Origin: Sphingobium sp.
GTDB lineage: Bacteria > Pseudomonadota > Alphaproteobacteria > Sphingomonadales > Sphingomonadaceae
Assembly (NCBI GenBank): GCA_017744605.1
Contig: JAGIAZ010000007.1
Coordinates: 62,001 to 126,000, forward strand
Length of the DNA stretch: 64,000 nucleotides
Reading direction: 5' to 3'
Under the pieces are notes generated by a model, which had not been told where the DNA came from, searched no databases, and saw nothing but the letters and a program-made list of their open reading frames with translations. How positions within the stretch are numbered: the first letter of the stretch is position 1; every line of letters starts with the position of its first letter. The translations under genes were made by a program, and so were the position numbers. Below, piece after piece: positions 54,978-63,123 of this stretch.

Positions 54978-55763
54978 TTATTGCTTGCTCTTCACGTCAT
55001 CGGGGATGCTGACATCCATCGTCGGCCGCCCGAAGGGATCGGCGCCATCGCGATTATTCTCTTCGCAGATATATTCCCGCATCTCCCACTTGGTCTGACG
55101 GACATAGGTCAGCTTGGTGGTGTAAGGCTCGGCATAGATTTTCGGATCGGTGATCGTGGTGGTCATCACCAGATGGCCCGGCGTCACTTCCTCGAACCGT
55201 TCCCGGATATGCGTCGTCTCGGTGGGATGAATCCCTTCAGAGATGCTGATGACCGGATTGAGCCCGATCGTGTCCACAACGAACGCCTTGCCTTCCCAAT
55301 GGCCGACCGAGGAGCCGTTGAACGTCACGTCGGGATCCTCGGGCAGCTTGCGGCCGTCCGTATAGATGCGGCGCACCTGGCTATCGGTCTCGGTGATGAT
55401 CGTGACGCGCTCCGGCGAGTAGAGGAATTCGATCGGATAGGGCATGCGCATGATCGCCGGCACGCCCGGCGGGCGGCAATTGGCGTTCTGCGTCTGCAGG
55501 TTCTCGCCCTTGGCTTTGGCCGCGTTGAAGTCGGCCATGATCTTCGCATATTCCGGCGTCAGCTTGGGGCCTGCCGGCGGACCGCTTCCGCCGCGCCCAG
55601 CGAACAGGCTGCCCCAGTCGGGCGCCCAGACGCCGCCGGCCCAGTCGGGCAACTTATCGAGCGCTGCAAAGCCCTTGGCCGACAACCCGGCCGGCGCCAT
55701 GAGCACACACGCCGACGCCGCGCAGAGCGCTGCGAGACGAATGCGGATCTTCGCTTTGGTCAC
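54978..55763 (-). CDS. Exported protein of unknown function, 'IYTDGR' family (copy A)
   Basis: 261 aa with a signal peptide (to about ASA/LSA-KG). Conserved blocks: MPYPIEFLYSPERVTIITE, VRRIYTDGRKLPEDPD, SVGHWEGKAFVVDTIGL, HPTETTHIRERF and EYICEENNRDGADPFGRP. The same blocks occur in copy B at 56232. Periplasmic by signal; no catalytic motif I recognise. In sphingomonads I know these as unnamed hypotheticals that travel with SnoaL, DUF6152 and TonB-receptor genes. Read leftward with copy B and the SnoaL gene. Confidence 0.7.
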   Translation of the reverse strand: MTKAKIRIRLAALCAASACVLMAPAGLSAKGFAALDKLPDWAGGVWAPDWGSLFAGRGGSGPPAGPKLTPEYAKIMADFNAAKAKGENLQTQNANCRPPGVPAIMRMPYPIEFLYSPERVTIITETDSQVRRIYTDGRKLPEDPDVTFNGSSVGHWEGKAFVVDTIGLNPVISISEGIHPTETTHIRERFEEVTPGHLVMTTTITDPKIYAEPYTTKLTYVRQTKWEMREYICEENNRDGADPFGRPTMDVSIPDDVKSKQ

Positions 55764-55829
55764 AGGATTTTCCTCTCCAGTTCTTGTCGCTGGCCGGCGA
55801 CATCGCGCCGCCGCAGAGCCATGTTCTCG

Positions 55830-56222
55830 TCAAAAGATGCCGTTATCGTGCGGCAATACCTCCGGGATGATCTGCAGCACTTCCCAGTGCTCCTGCACCT
55901 TGCCGTCCGGCCGGTGACGGAAGATGTCCACGATGTTCATGCCGGGATCGCCCGGGTGACGAATGGTGTGGATGTGAAAGATCGTGAAGTCGCCGTCGGC
56001 GAGTTTTCGCTTGATCTGGATATCCACCTCCGGAAAGCCTTCGCGCCGATCCTCGAGAAACGCGCGCAGGCCTTCACGGCCGCCCGATGCCGCCGTGGAA
56101 TGCTGGACGTAATCCTCAGCGATGAATCGATCCACATGGGTCGGATCGAAGATCATCAGCATCTCGTGATACATGGCGGTCGCCATGTCGAGATTGCGCG
56201 TTTCGGTCTCGGTATAGGCCAT
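55830..56222 (-). CDS. SnoaL-like polyketide-cyclase-type protein
   Basis: 130 aa. Pattern MATAMYHEMLMIFDPTHVDRFIAEDYVQHS, GREGLRAFLEDRREGFPEVDIQI and DIFRHRPDGKVQEHWEVLQ is the predicted SnoaL-like 'ester cyclase' layout. No signal peptide, so cytosolic. Between the two copies of the exported IYTDGR protein, 9 bases after copy B, so one operon. Confidence 0.82.
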   Translation of the reverse strand: MAYTETETRNLDMATAMYHEMLMIFDPTHVDRFIAEDYVQHSTAASGGREGLRAFLEDRREGFPEVDIQIKRKLADGDFTIFHIHTIRHPGDPGMNIVDIFRHRPDGKVQEHWEVLQIIPEVLPHDNGIF

Positions 56223-56231
56223 GGATCGGAT

Positions 56232-57002
56232 CTATTTCCTGTCGTCGGGCGTGCCCAGGCTCATGCTCGGCCGACCGAAGGGATCGGCGGCGTCGCGATT
56301 GTTCTGCTCGCAAATATATTCCTTGATCGCCCAGCCCGGCCGGGCGGAGAAGGCCAGCGTCATCTTGTGAGGCGCGGTGAAGAGCGTCGGATCGGTGATC
56401 GTCATCTCGTCGAGCAGGACGCCCGGCTGCGATTGATGGATGCGCTCGACGATCCTGGTCTGCTCGGTCGGGTGAATCGCCGTCATGAGCGTCGTCGCGG
56501 GGTCGAGGCCGACCGTTTCCACGACGAGCGTGTCGCCCTCCCAATGTCCGACGCTGTTGCCGTTGAACTGCGGGTCCGGATCCTCAGGCAGCTTGCGGCC
56601 ATCGGTGTAGATGCGCCGCACCTGCATATAGGCCTCGGTCAGCACGGTGACGCGGCCCGGCGTGAACAGGAACTCGATCGGATAGGGCATCTGCATCATG
56701 CGCGGCATGCCGGGCGGAACGCAGTTGGCGTCCTCGGTCTGGAGGTTTTCGCCGTCCTTGCGCTTGGCATTGAAGTCGGCAACCGTCTTGGCTGCCGCTG
56801 CCGTATAGGGTGGCGGGGTCGGCGGGCCGGGCGGACGCGCGCGGGCGGCTGCGCCAAAGTCGGGATACCAGACGCCGGACCAGTCGGGCAGCTTGGAGAG
56901 CGCCGCAAAATCCTGGGGAGCCGCCATCGATTGGCCGGCAGCAACCGCCAGCCCCGCCGCGGCACCGAGCGCCGCAAGGCGCATCCATTTCACTGCCCGC
57001 AT
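56232..57002 (-). CDS. Exported protein of unknown function, 'IYTDGR' family (copy B)
   Basis: 256 aa paralogue of copy A. Signal peptide ending near SMAAPQ; then DWSGVWYPDFG, MPYPIEFLFTPGRVTVLTE, VRRIYTDGRKLPEDPD, SVGHWEGDTLVVETVGL, HPTEQTRIVERI and EYICEQNNRDAADPFGRP. Heads the leftward operon copy B - SnoaL - copy A, divergent from the DUF6152 gene. The intergenic 57003-57261 holds a perfect 13-base palindrome. Function unknown. Confidence 0.72.
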   Translation of the reverse strand: MRAVKWMRLAALGAAAGLAVAAGQSMAAPQDFAALSKLPDWSGVWYPDFGAAARARPPGPPTPPPYTAAAAKTVADFNAKRKDGENLQTEDANCVPPGMPRMMQMPYPIEFLFTPGRVTVLTEAYMQVRRIYTDGRKLPEDPDPQFNGNSVGHWEGDTLVVETVGLDPATTLMTAIHPTEQTRIVERIHQSQPGVLLDEMTITDPTLFTAPHKMTLAFSARPGWAIKEYICEQNNRDAADPFGRPSMSLGTPDDRK

Positions 57003-57147
57003 TCAACCCCTCCACATCCGAATCCGGTCGCCGCAATCTGCCGGGCCGGTTCGTTCAAGCCGAAACTTTCAGCGTCCGCTCATACTGAATTTGCTCAATT
57101 TTTAGTCAAGCTCAATGTCCCCGAGCATGGCGCACCTTTTTGAACGC

Positions 57148-57160
57148 CGTTACAGTAACG
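57148..57160. promoter_or_regulatory. Candidate operator CGTTAC-A-GTAACG
   Basis: A perfect 13-base palindrome in the 259-base divergent region between copy B (leftward) and the DUF6152 gene (rightward). The shape is typical of TetR-type sites. No TetR gene is in the window; the tandem MarR at 57706 is the nearest regulator. Confidence 0.4.
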
Positions 57161-57261
57161 TTTCCCCGTTGATTTTGTCCACCAAAAGGTGAATAGAGAT
57201 TGCCGGGGACGGCCACGCATTGCGATAATGGCGTGTCCCGAGAGAATTTAAGGAGTGGATG

Positions 57262-57672
57262 ATGTCCCGAATCGCGTATCGCCGAGTGACACTGGCAGCC
57301 GCTGCCGGCGCCCTCGCCGCGCTGTTCACCATGAGCTCGAGCGCCCATCATTCGACCGCCATGTTCGAGTGGGGCAAGGCCGTCGAAATGAAGAGCGCGA
57401 CGGTCGAGCGCTGGGATTGGACCAATCCGCACACGTTCCTCTACGTAACGGCCAATGGCGACCATTGGGCCTTCGAAGGCATGAGCCCGAACCATCTGGG
57501 CCGCATCGGCTGGTCCAAGCGGACGCTCAAGGCCGGCGACAAGATCAACCTCACTTATTATCCGCTCAAGGATGGCCGCAAGGGTGGCTTCAACGTCACC
57601 GTGACCTTCGCCGACGGCAAGGTCATGAAGCAGTTGGACAGCCCCAGCACCAATCCGGCGAACGATCGCTAA
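57262..57672 (+). CDS. DUF6152-like exported protein
   Basis: 136 aa. Signal peptide of about 27 residues ending SSSA, so the predicted mature protein begins HHSTAMFEW. The rest is a small beta domain with VERWDWTNPHTFLYV, HWAFEGMSPNHL and DKINLTYYPLKDGRKGG. AAGGAG lies before the start; ATG 57259 is also possible. Histidines at the mature N-terminus and in NPHTF suggest a metal or ligand site, but this is inference. Divergent from the copy B operon and convergent with the tandem MarR gene. Confidence 0.75.
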   Translation: MSRIAYRRVTLAAAAGALAALFTMSSSAHHSTAMFEWGKAVEMKSATVERWDWTNPHTFLYVTANGDHWAFEGMSPNHLGRIGWSKRTLKAGDKINLTYYPLKDGRKGGFNVTVTFADGKVMKQLDSPSTNPANDR

Positions 57673-57705
57673 AGACATATCCGGCCAAGGGCGGCCTGAC
57701 GAACG

Positions 57706-58665
57706 TCAGACGCCCACGACCTCGCCATGCTTTGCCGCCATCGCGCGCGCATTGGCTTCGAGACGTTCGAGCAGCGAAATATACTCTGCACGCTGCTTGG
57801 CGCTGAAATCGGCGGTCAATGCTTCGTCGCGCCGGATCGCGATCTGACACATCGTCTTGTAAACCTCGGCGCCATGGGGCGTCGTGCTCACCATGATGTC
57901 GCGTTTGCGCGCCACGCGCTGCCGCTCGATGAGTCCGCTCGTCTCGAAGAAAGCGACCGTGCGACCCACCTGGCTTTTGTCGCGGCCCATGATCTCGATG
58001 AGGCGGGCAAGCGGCAACGGCTCATATTCACCGATCTGCGACAGGATCATCCACTGGAAGTTGGAGAGGCCCTGCTCGCGCTGATAGGCGAGCATGGCGC
58101 TGCGCCGCAGATAGGAGGCGAGCGCCGTGAGTTGCGACCCCATCAGCTGCGACATACCGGCTCGATCCTGCATGTCGTCAAAGGACGGAATCGGCGGCGG
58201 CGGCGGCCCCTGCCCTACTGCCGCCGCCTCTGCGGACAGCTGTCGCTCATGGGCATAGATCTGCGCCGCACGCACGGTGAGCGACTGGGTCATCGACGAA
58301 AAGCGATTGCGCTCCTCGACTGAGATGCCGACAGTCAACGCCGCGTCGCGCTCGAGGCTGATCGCGGCGATCGTCTGGAAGATCTTCTCGCCCGGCGCGC
58401 GGAGAGCAAGTTTGGCGCGCAAGCTCGCGCGCTCGATCAGACCCATATTTTCCAGGGCCTTCACCGCGCGGCTGATTTGCGCCTTCTCATGGCCCGTGAA
58501 CGCGACCAGCGCGCTGGACGACAGCCCGCCCATCCGGCCGATCATGGTGATGAGCTGACGATTAAGCGAATTCAGATCGATGCTGCGGCCATAATCATGC
58601 CCGCCACTTTCACGCATCAGCCTCAGGAGCCTGATCAACCGCGCGCTCACCAGGCGCAAGTGCAT
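57706..58665 (-). CDS. Tandem (two-domain) MarR-family regulator
   Basis: About 319 aa with two winged-helix MarR modules in one chain. The first has ALVAFTGHEKAQISRAVKALENMGLIER, the second has SQIGEYEPLPLARLIEIMGRDKSQVGRTVAFFETSGLIER and DIMVSTTPHGAEVY. A Pro-rich linker (GPPPPPIPSF) joins them. Normal MarR proteins are about 150 aa and dimerise; this may be a covalent pseudo-dimer. The start is uncertain: ATG 58665 is used, GTG codons upstream are possible, and the frame runs on into the DUF6644 gene. Last gene of the leftward operon with the two membrane proteins. Confidence 0.78.
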   Translation of the reverse strand: MHLRLVSARLIRLLRLMRESGGHDYGRSIDLNSLNRQLITMIGRMGGLSSSALVAFTGHEKAQISRAVKALENMGLIERASLRAKLALRAPGEKIFQTIAAISLERDAALTVGISVEERNRFSSMTQSLTVRAAQIYAHERQLSAEAAAVGQGPPPPPIPSFDDMQDRAGMSQLMGSQLTALASYLRRSAMLAYQREQGLSNFQWMILSQIGEYEPLPLARLIEIMGRDKSQVGRTVAFFETSGLIERQRVARKRDIMVSTTPHGAEVYKTMCQIAIRRDEALTADFSAKQRAEYISLLERLEANARAMAAKHGEVVGV

Positions 58666-58759
58666 GGGTTCGTCGCCCGCCACCGCTGGCTTTGCCTGCT
58701 TCCGTTCCTTCAGCTCGACCTCCCCAATCTCGCTGTTAAGGCGTTTTTGCCGCGCCCTT

Positions 58760-59260
58760 CTAGAAGGGCGCCATCGTGAAACCGATCCACCGGCCACAAA
58801 CGATGATGGCCACCCAGAGCAGGGCCGAGATCACCCCGGCGAACCGCACGGCCGTCGGCACGCGGGGGCTCTCATCCCATTGCGAGACGTTGCGCCAGGT
58901 CCAGACATGGAAAATCGCCATGTTCAGACCCGCGCACAGCATCAGCAGTATCTTCGCGCGGAAGTAGACGTTGCCGTAATAAGTGACAGCATTGGAGATG
59001 AAAAGCAGCGAGCCGGTGGCCGCCGCGAACAGGAAAGCGACCCAGGTCACCGGCACGACCGCCTTGCTGAGCCGCGCAATGGGATAATCGCGCGCGGCGA
59101 GCCCCATGAGCCGCAGGTCGACCAGCAGGATCGAGCCGAAGACGATGGTGATTGCCAGCACGTGCGCTAGCTCGAGCCACGGGAACAAGACAGGATCCTC
59201 GGCGATGCTCACGGCAAGCGGGGATTCCACGATGCTCTGCATGATTGTATCGATGGTCAC
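58760..59260 (-). CDS. DUF6644-like four-helix membrane protein (copy 1)
   Basis: 166 aa with about four membrane segments. Intramembrane histidines in WLELAHVLAITIVFGSILLVD and AIFHVWTWRNV, and the C-terminal WVAIIVCGRWIGFTM, define the family. The GTG start at 59260 is used; ATG 59242 is possible. The paired His in helices recall CopD or cytochrome-b561-like proteins. Paralogue of the gene at 59282, 21 bases upstream. Confidence 0.72.
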   Translation of the reverse strand: MTIDTIMQSIVESPLAVSIAEDPVLFPWLELAHVLAITIVFGSILLVDLRLMGLAARDYPIARLSKAVVPVTWVAFLFAAATGSLLFISNAVTYYGNVYFRAKILLMLCAGLNMAIFHVWTWRNVSQWDESPRVPTAVRFAGVISALLWVAIIVCGRWIGFTMAPF

Positions 59261-59281
59261 GACTGCGGAAATCCCTTCAAA

Positions 59282-59767
59282 TCAGCCAGCGTAAGCGATC
59301 CAGCGGCCAAGGCCCATGATCACGGCCCAAAGCAGGAAAATGAGGACGGCCCCGAGCTTAAGACCGATGGAAGCGGATTGTCCGGCGGGAATATAGGCGA
59401 AGCGTCGGCCAATGCCGTAGCTCAAGAGTGTCGTTGCGACCACGAGCGGCATCTTGATCTGGAACAGGCTGTTCAGCAGTTCGCGCTCCGGCTCGGCCAG
59501 CGTCAGCACGGCGCCCGAAAGGAGCAGCACGATGAGCGAGACGAGCGTCCAAGGCGAGAAACGCTGCTGCCAGCGAGAAAGCGTCCAGTACGTCCCGGCA
59601 ATGCCCAGCGCACGCAGCGCGACGATCAGCGACCCCGAGAAGACGATGGCCACCGCCAGGATGTGGATGCACTGAAAGGTTGGGACGACCCAGAGCTGGT
59701 CCCGAACCGTTTCATGGATCGGCATCCCGTTGATGCTCTTGGTCAGCGGTTCAAGCCACTCGTTCAA
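59282..59767 (-). CDS. DUF6644-like four-helix membrane protein (copy 2)
   Basis: 161 aa, about four membrane segments; QCIHILAVAIVFSGSLIVALRALG and AVIMGLGRWIAYAG match the positions of the same motifs in copy 1. First gene of the leftward operon DUF6644-DUF6644-tandem MarR. A perfect 15-base palindrome at 59821-59835 lies 54 bases upstream of its ATG. Function unknown. Confidence 0.74.
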   Translation of the reverse strand: MNEWLEPLTKSINGMPIHETVRDQLWVVPTFQCIHILAVAIVFSGSLIVALRALGIAGTYWTLSRWQQRFSPWTLVSLIVLLLSGAVLTLAEPERELLNSLFQIKMPLVVATTLLSYGIGRRFAYIPAGQSASIGLKLGAVLIFLLWAVIMGLGRWIAYAG

Positions 59768-59820
59768 TCATGCCTCCCCTGGCGCGAGGAAGCCTTTTGA
59801 CCCCCTGCTGCACCCAGACT

Positions 59821-59835
59821 ATCAACTCAGTTGAT
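59821..59835. promoter_or_regulatory. Candidate MarR operator ATCAACT-C-AGTTGAT
   Basis: A perfect 15-base palindrome, 54 bases upstream of the DUF6644 copy 2 start. GTTGA/TCAAC half-sites are typical for MarR-family repressors (MexR is an example). The operon it precedes ends with a tandem MarR gene, so autoregulation is likely. Confidence 0.6.
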
Positions 59836-59956
59836 CTTGTCTATCTGATATGTGGCTTAATGGCCGTAATGAAACGATACTCGAACGCTTTATGGCGCCT
59901 CACGGTCCCTTGCCGGTATCGCCCGATCCTGATCGGGCGGAGCTCGAAGGCCTGGC

Positions 59957-60826
59957 CTAAGATTTCAGGCGCGCGGCATGCCAGCGGACATGCTCGTCCA
60001 TGAAGGTCGAGATGAAATAATAGCTGTGATCATAGCCCGGCTGCATGCGAATCATCGCTTTCATGCCCGCAGTGGCACAAGCTTCACGGAGCAGGTCAGT
60101 CTTGAGCTGCTCATCGAGGAACTGGTCAGCATCGCCCTGGTCGACAAGCAGGTTGGGCAAGCGCGCACCCGCCGCGATGAGCGCGCAGGCGTCATATTGC
60201 GCCCAAGTCTCGAAATCATTCGTGCCAAGATAACCGCCAAGCGCCTTGACACCCCATGGAACCTGGCTCGGCGCCACGATCGGCGAGAAGGCCGAGACCG
60301 ATTTGAAGCGATTGGGATTGCGTAGCGCGACGGTCAGCGCGCCGTGTCCGCCCATGCTGTGGCCGGTAATGCTCTGCGCCGCCAGATCGGCTGGGAAATG
60401 CGCGCCGACGATCGCAGGCAGTTCCGTCTCGATATAGCTGCGCATCCGATAATTGCGGGCAAAAGGCTCGACGGTCGCATCGACATAGAAGCCGGCGCCG
60501 AGACCGAAATCATAGGCACCGTCCGCATCGTCCGGCACGGGCTGACCGTCCATGGCGGGGCCACGCGGCGACGTGTCCGGCGCCACGAAGATGATACGCT
60601 CGTCGGCGCAGGCGCGGCGATATTCGCCCTTCTCCATGACATTGGCATGGGTGCAGGTGAGACCCGAAAGATACCAGAGCACCGGCAGCGTCTCGCCGGG
60701 GTCGTGATCGGGAACGAAGACGGCGAACGTCATCGCCGTCCCCGTTTCGCCCGAGTCATGCCGGTAGACGCCCTGGACGCCGCCAAAGGCCTTGTTTGTC
60801 GAGAGCGTCTCGAGCGTGGTCATCAT
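59957..60826 (-). CDS. fghA: S-formylglutathione hydrolase
   Basis: 289 aa esterase-D-family enzyme; splits S-formylglutathione to formate and glutathione, the second step of formaldehyde oxidation. Nucleophile Ser in TGHSMGGHGAL, catalytic Asp in LVDQGDADQFL and His in GYDHSYYFI. Oxyanion stretch WYLSGLTCTHANVMEKG is typical. AGGA precedes the start. It lies in one leftward cluster with the class III alcohol dehydrogenase at 61731. Formaldehyde here can come from the Rieske O-demethylase. Confidence 0.95.
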   Translation of the reverse strand: MMTTLETLSTNKAFGGVQGVYRHDSGETGTAMTFAVFVPDHDPGETLPVLWYLSGLTCTHANVMEKGEYRRACADERIIFVAPDTSPRGPAMDGQPVPDDADGAYDFGLGAGFYVDATVEPFARNYRMRSYIETELPAIVGAHFPADLAAQSITGHSMGGHGALTVALRNPNRFKSVSAFSPIVAPSQVPWGVKALGGYLGTNDFETWAQYDACALIAAGARLPNLLVDQGDADQFLDEQLKTDLLREACATAGMKAMIRMQPGYDHSYYFISTFMDEHVRWHAARLKS

Positions 60827-60833
60827 GATATCC

Positions 60834-61214
60834 TCATGGGTAGCGATAGGTGCCGCACAGCTTGTTGCCGGCGGGATCGCGCAGATAAGCCAGATAAAGT
60901 TTGAGCGAAGGATTTTCGCGCACGCCCGGCGGGTCTTCTATCGAGGTGCCGCCGTGGGCAATACCGGCTGCGTGCCACGCATCGACCTGTTCAGGAGAGA
61001 TGGCGGAAAAGCCGATCGTGCCACCATTGGCATGCGTGGCAGGTTCGCCGTTGATCGGCGATGTAACCAGGAACAGCGTGCCGTCCCTCGTGTAGATGGC
61101 ACGCCCCTTGGCGTCGAGTGTCCCCGGCTGCATGCCGAGGACACCGAGTATCGCATCATAGAAGCGCTTCGAAGCGGCGACGTCGTCAGCGCCAACTACG
61201 ATATGGCTGAACAT
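60834..61214 (-). CDS. VOC-family protein (first of pair)
   Basis: 126 aa. FSHIVVGADDVAASKRFYDAILG and THANGGTIGFSAISPEQVDAWHAAGIAHGGT and YLRDPAGNKLCGTYR show a full two-module VOC protein. It is 7 bases before fghA and a paralogue of the gene at 61245. VOC proteins next to formaldehyde genes are frequent in proteobacteria; a glutathione-adduct role is likely but unproven. Confidence 0.85.
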   Translation of the reverse strand: MFSHIVVGADDVAASKRFYDAILGVLGMQPGTLDAKGRAIYTRDGTLFLVTSPINGEPATHANGGTIGFSAISPEQVDAWHAAGIAHGGTSIEDPPGVRENPSLKLYLAYLRDPAGNKLCGTYRYP

Positions 61215-61244
61215 CGCCTCTCCTCCCCGCCTGCGTTCAGCGGA

Positions 61245-61634
61245 TTATTCGCCTTCGGGCAACTGGCAGAATGCACAGATCTTGTTGCCGGTGGGGTCGC
61301 GCAGATAAGCGCCATAGGCATTGCCCGGTGCGCCCGGACGCTTGCCCGGCAGGCCTTCGCAGGTGCCGCCATTGGCGAGACCGGCGGCGTGGAATGCATC
61401 GACCGCGCTCTTGTCGGCAGCGGCAAAACCGATGGTGCCGCCATTGGCGTGCGTCGCTGCATTGCCGTCTGCCGGATTGCCGACACCGAACGCCGCATGG
61501 TCCTTCATGTAGAAGACGACGCCCGGGCGAAACTCCTGACCGGCCGGCCAGCCGAGCGCACCGAGTACGCCGTCATAGAAGGCCTTGCTCTGGGCGGGGT
61601 CCTTGGCGCCGACCATGACATGTGTGAAAGCCAT
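61245..61634 (-). CDS. VOC-family protein (second of pair)
   Basis: 129 aa, paralogue of the previous gene: FTHVMVGAKDPAQSKAFYDGVLGALG, THANGGTIGFAAADKSAVDAFHAAGLANGGT, YLRDPTGNKICAFCQ. Conserved HANGGT and DPxGNK are in both, suggesting the same ligand. In the adhC-VOC-VOC-fghA run, so probably co-expressed for aldehyde detoxification. A G-S transferase-like or glyoxalase-like step is possible. Confidence 0.85.
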   Translation of the reverse strand: MAFTHVMVGAKDPAQSKAFYDGVLGALGWPAGQEFRPGVVFYMKDHAAFGVGNPADGNAATHANGGTIGFAAADKSAVDAFHAAGLANGGTCEGLPGKRPGAPGNAYGAYLRDPTGNKICAFCQLPEGE

Positions 61635-61730
61635 ATGTTCCCTCCTTCGTAGGGTTGGGTTGTGGAGCAGTAGCTCCGGATAGCGATGCCAGCGCGGGCT
61701 GGCGCGTCAGTTAAAGCGGGCGGTTGCTCG

Positions 61731-62843
61731 TCAATAGACGACGACGGAGCGGATGCTCTTGCCTGCGTGCATGAGGTCGAACGCGGTGTTGATCTCCTCG
61801 AGCCCCATCACATGCGTGATCATCGGGTCGATCTCGATCTTGCCGGTCATGTACATGTCGACGATCTTGGGCACGTCGGTGCGGCCCTTGGCGCCGCCGA
61901 ACGCGGTGCCGCGCCAGTTGCGGCCGGTCACCAGCTGGAACGGACGGGTCGCGATCTCCTTGCCGGCCTCGGCCACGCCGATGATGATCGAGGTGCCCCA
62001 GCCGCGATGACAGGCTTCCAGAGCTGTGCGCATCACTTCGGTGTTGCCGGTCGCGTCGAACGTATAATCCGCGCCGCCGTCCGTCATCTGTACGATCGCG
62101 GCGACGACTTCCTCGCGGCTCATGCCCTTGGAGTTGAGGAAGTCGGTCATGCCGAACTTGCGGCCCCATTCCTCGCGATCGGGATTGATGTCGACGCCGA
62201 CGATCTTGCCGGCGCCGGCCAGGCGCGCACCCTGGATCACATTGAGACCGATGCCGCCCAGGCCGAAGACGACGACATTGTCGCCGACCTGCACCTTGGC
62301 CGTGTTAATGACCGCGCCGACGCCCGTGGTCACGCCACAGCCGATATAGCAGCTGGTCTTGAACGGCGCGTCCTCGCGGATCTTGGCGACCGCGATCTCG
62401 GGCAGCACGGTGAAGTTCGAGAAGGTCGAACAGCCCATATAATGGAAGATCGGCTGGCCCTTGTAAGAGAAGCGCGTCGTGCCATCCGGCATCAGCCCCT
62501 TGCCCTGCGTGGCGCGGATCGCGGTACAAAGGTTGGTCTTGCCCGAGAGGCAGCTTTTGCACTGGCGGCATTCGGGCGTGTAGAGCGGAATGACATGGTC
62601 GCCGGGCTTCACGCTGGTGACGCCCGCGCCGACTTCGCGCACGATGCCTGCACCCTCATGGCCGAGAACGGAGGGAAAGATGCCCTCGCTGTCCAGGCCA
62701 TCCAGCGTATAGGCGTCCGTGTGGCAGATGCCGGTCGCCATGATCTCGACCAGCACTTCGCCCGCCTTGGGACCCTCCAGATCCAGCTCGACGATCTCCA
62801 GCGGCTTCTTCGCCTCGAATGCGACAGCGGCGCGTGTCTTCAT
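61731..62843 (-). CDS. adhC: S-(hydroxymethyl)glutathione dehydrogenase (class III alcohol dehydrogenase)
   Basis: 370 aa. Oxidises the formaldehyde-glutathione adduct to S-formylglutathione with NAD. Catalytic zinc in [21 protein letters not shown] and [10 protein letters not shown]; structural zinc Cys in [15 protein letters not shown]; cofactor loop [22 protein letters not shown] and [11 protein letters not shown] are class III marks. ATG 62843 gives the normal [11 protein letters not shown] start with GGGGAG upstream; the longer upstream frame is not supported. First gene of the adhC-VOC-VOC-fghA run. Confidence 0.95.
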   Translation of the reverse strand: MKTRAAVAFEAKKPLEIVELDLEGPKAGEVLVEIMATGICHTDAYTLDGLDSEGIFPSVLGHEGAGIVREVGAGVTSVKPGDHVIPLYTPECRQCKSCLSGKTNLCTAIRATQGKGLMPDGTTRFSYKGQPIFHYMGCSTFSNFTVLPEIAVAKIREDAPFKTSCYIGCGVTTGVGAVINTAKVQVGDNVVVFGLGGIGLNVIQGARLAGAGKIVGVDINPDREEWGRKFGMTDFLNSKGMSREEVVAAIVQMTDGGADYTFDATGNTEVMRTALEACHRGWGTSIIIGVAEAGKEIATRPFQLVTGRNWRGTAFGGAKGRTDVPKIVDMYMTGKIEIDPMITHVMGLEEINTAFDLMHAGKSIRSVVVY

Positions 62844-63123
62844 GATGACGATCTCTCCCCTGGCGTGCGACATGACTTGAGCCCCACGCAATGATCCGAA
62901 TGGCGGCGCCCAAGGCCCCGCCCGCGGATGCTTGTTGGTGCCTGACGGCGATTCTTGCAAGCACGCACTTTCGGTGCGTACGGTTGTGTCAGCCCCCAAA
63001 AAGGTCGGAGCCCGCTCCGACAGCAAAGCCACCCCTCCCCTGTAGGCGGCGTTACTCAGATCGGGCGCCTGATTCCGTCGGCGCGGATTGGGATCCCCTT
63101 CCGCGCCGCCAGAGACATTGAGG

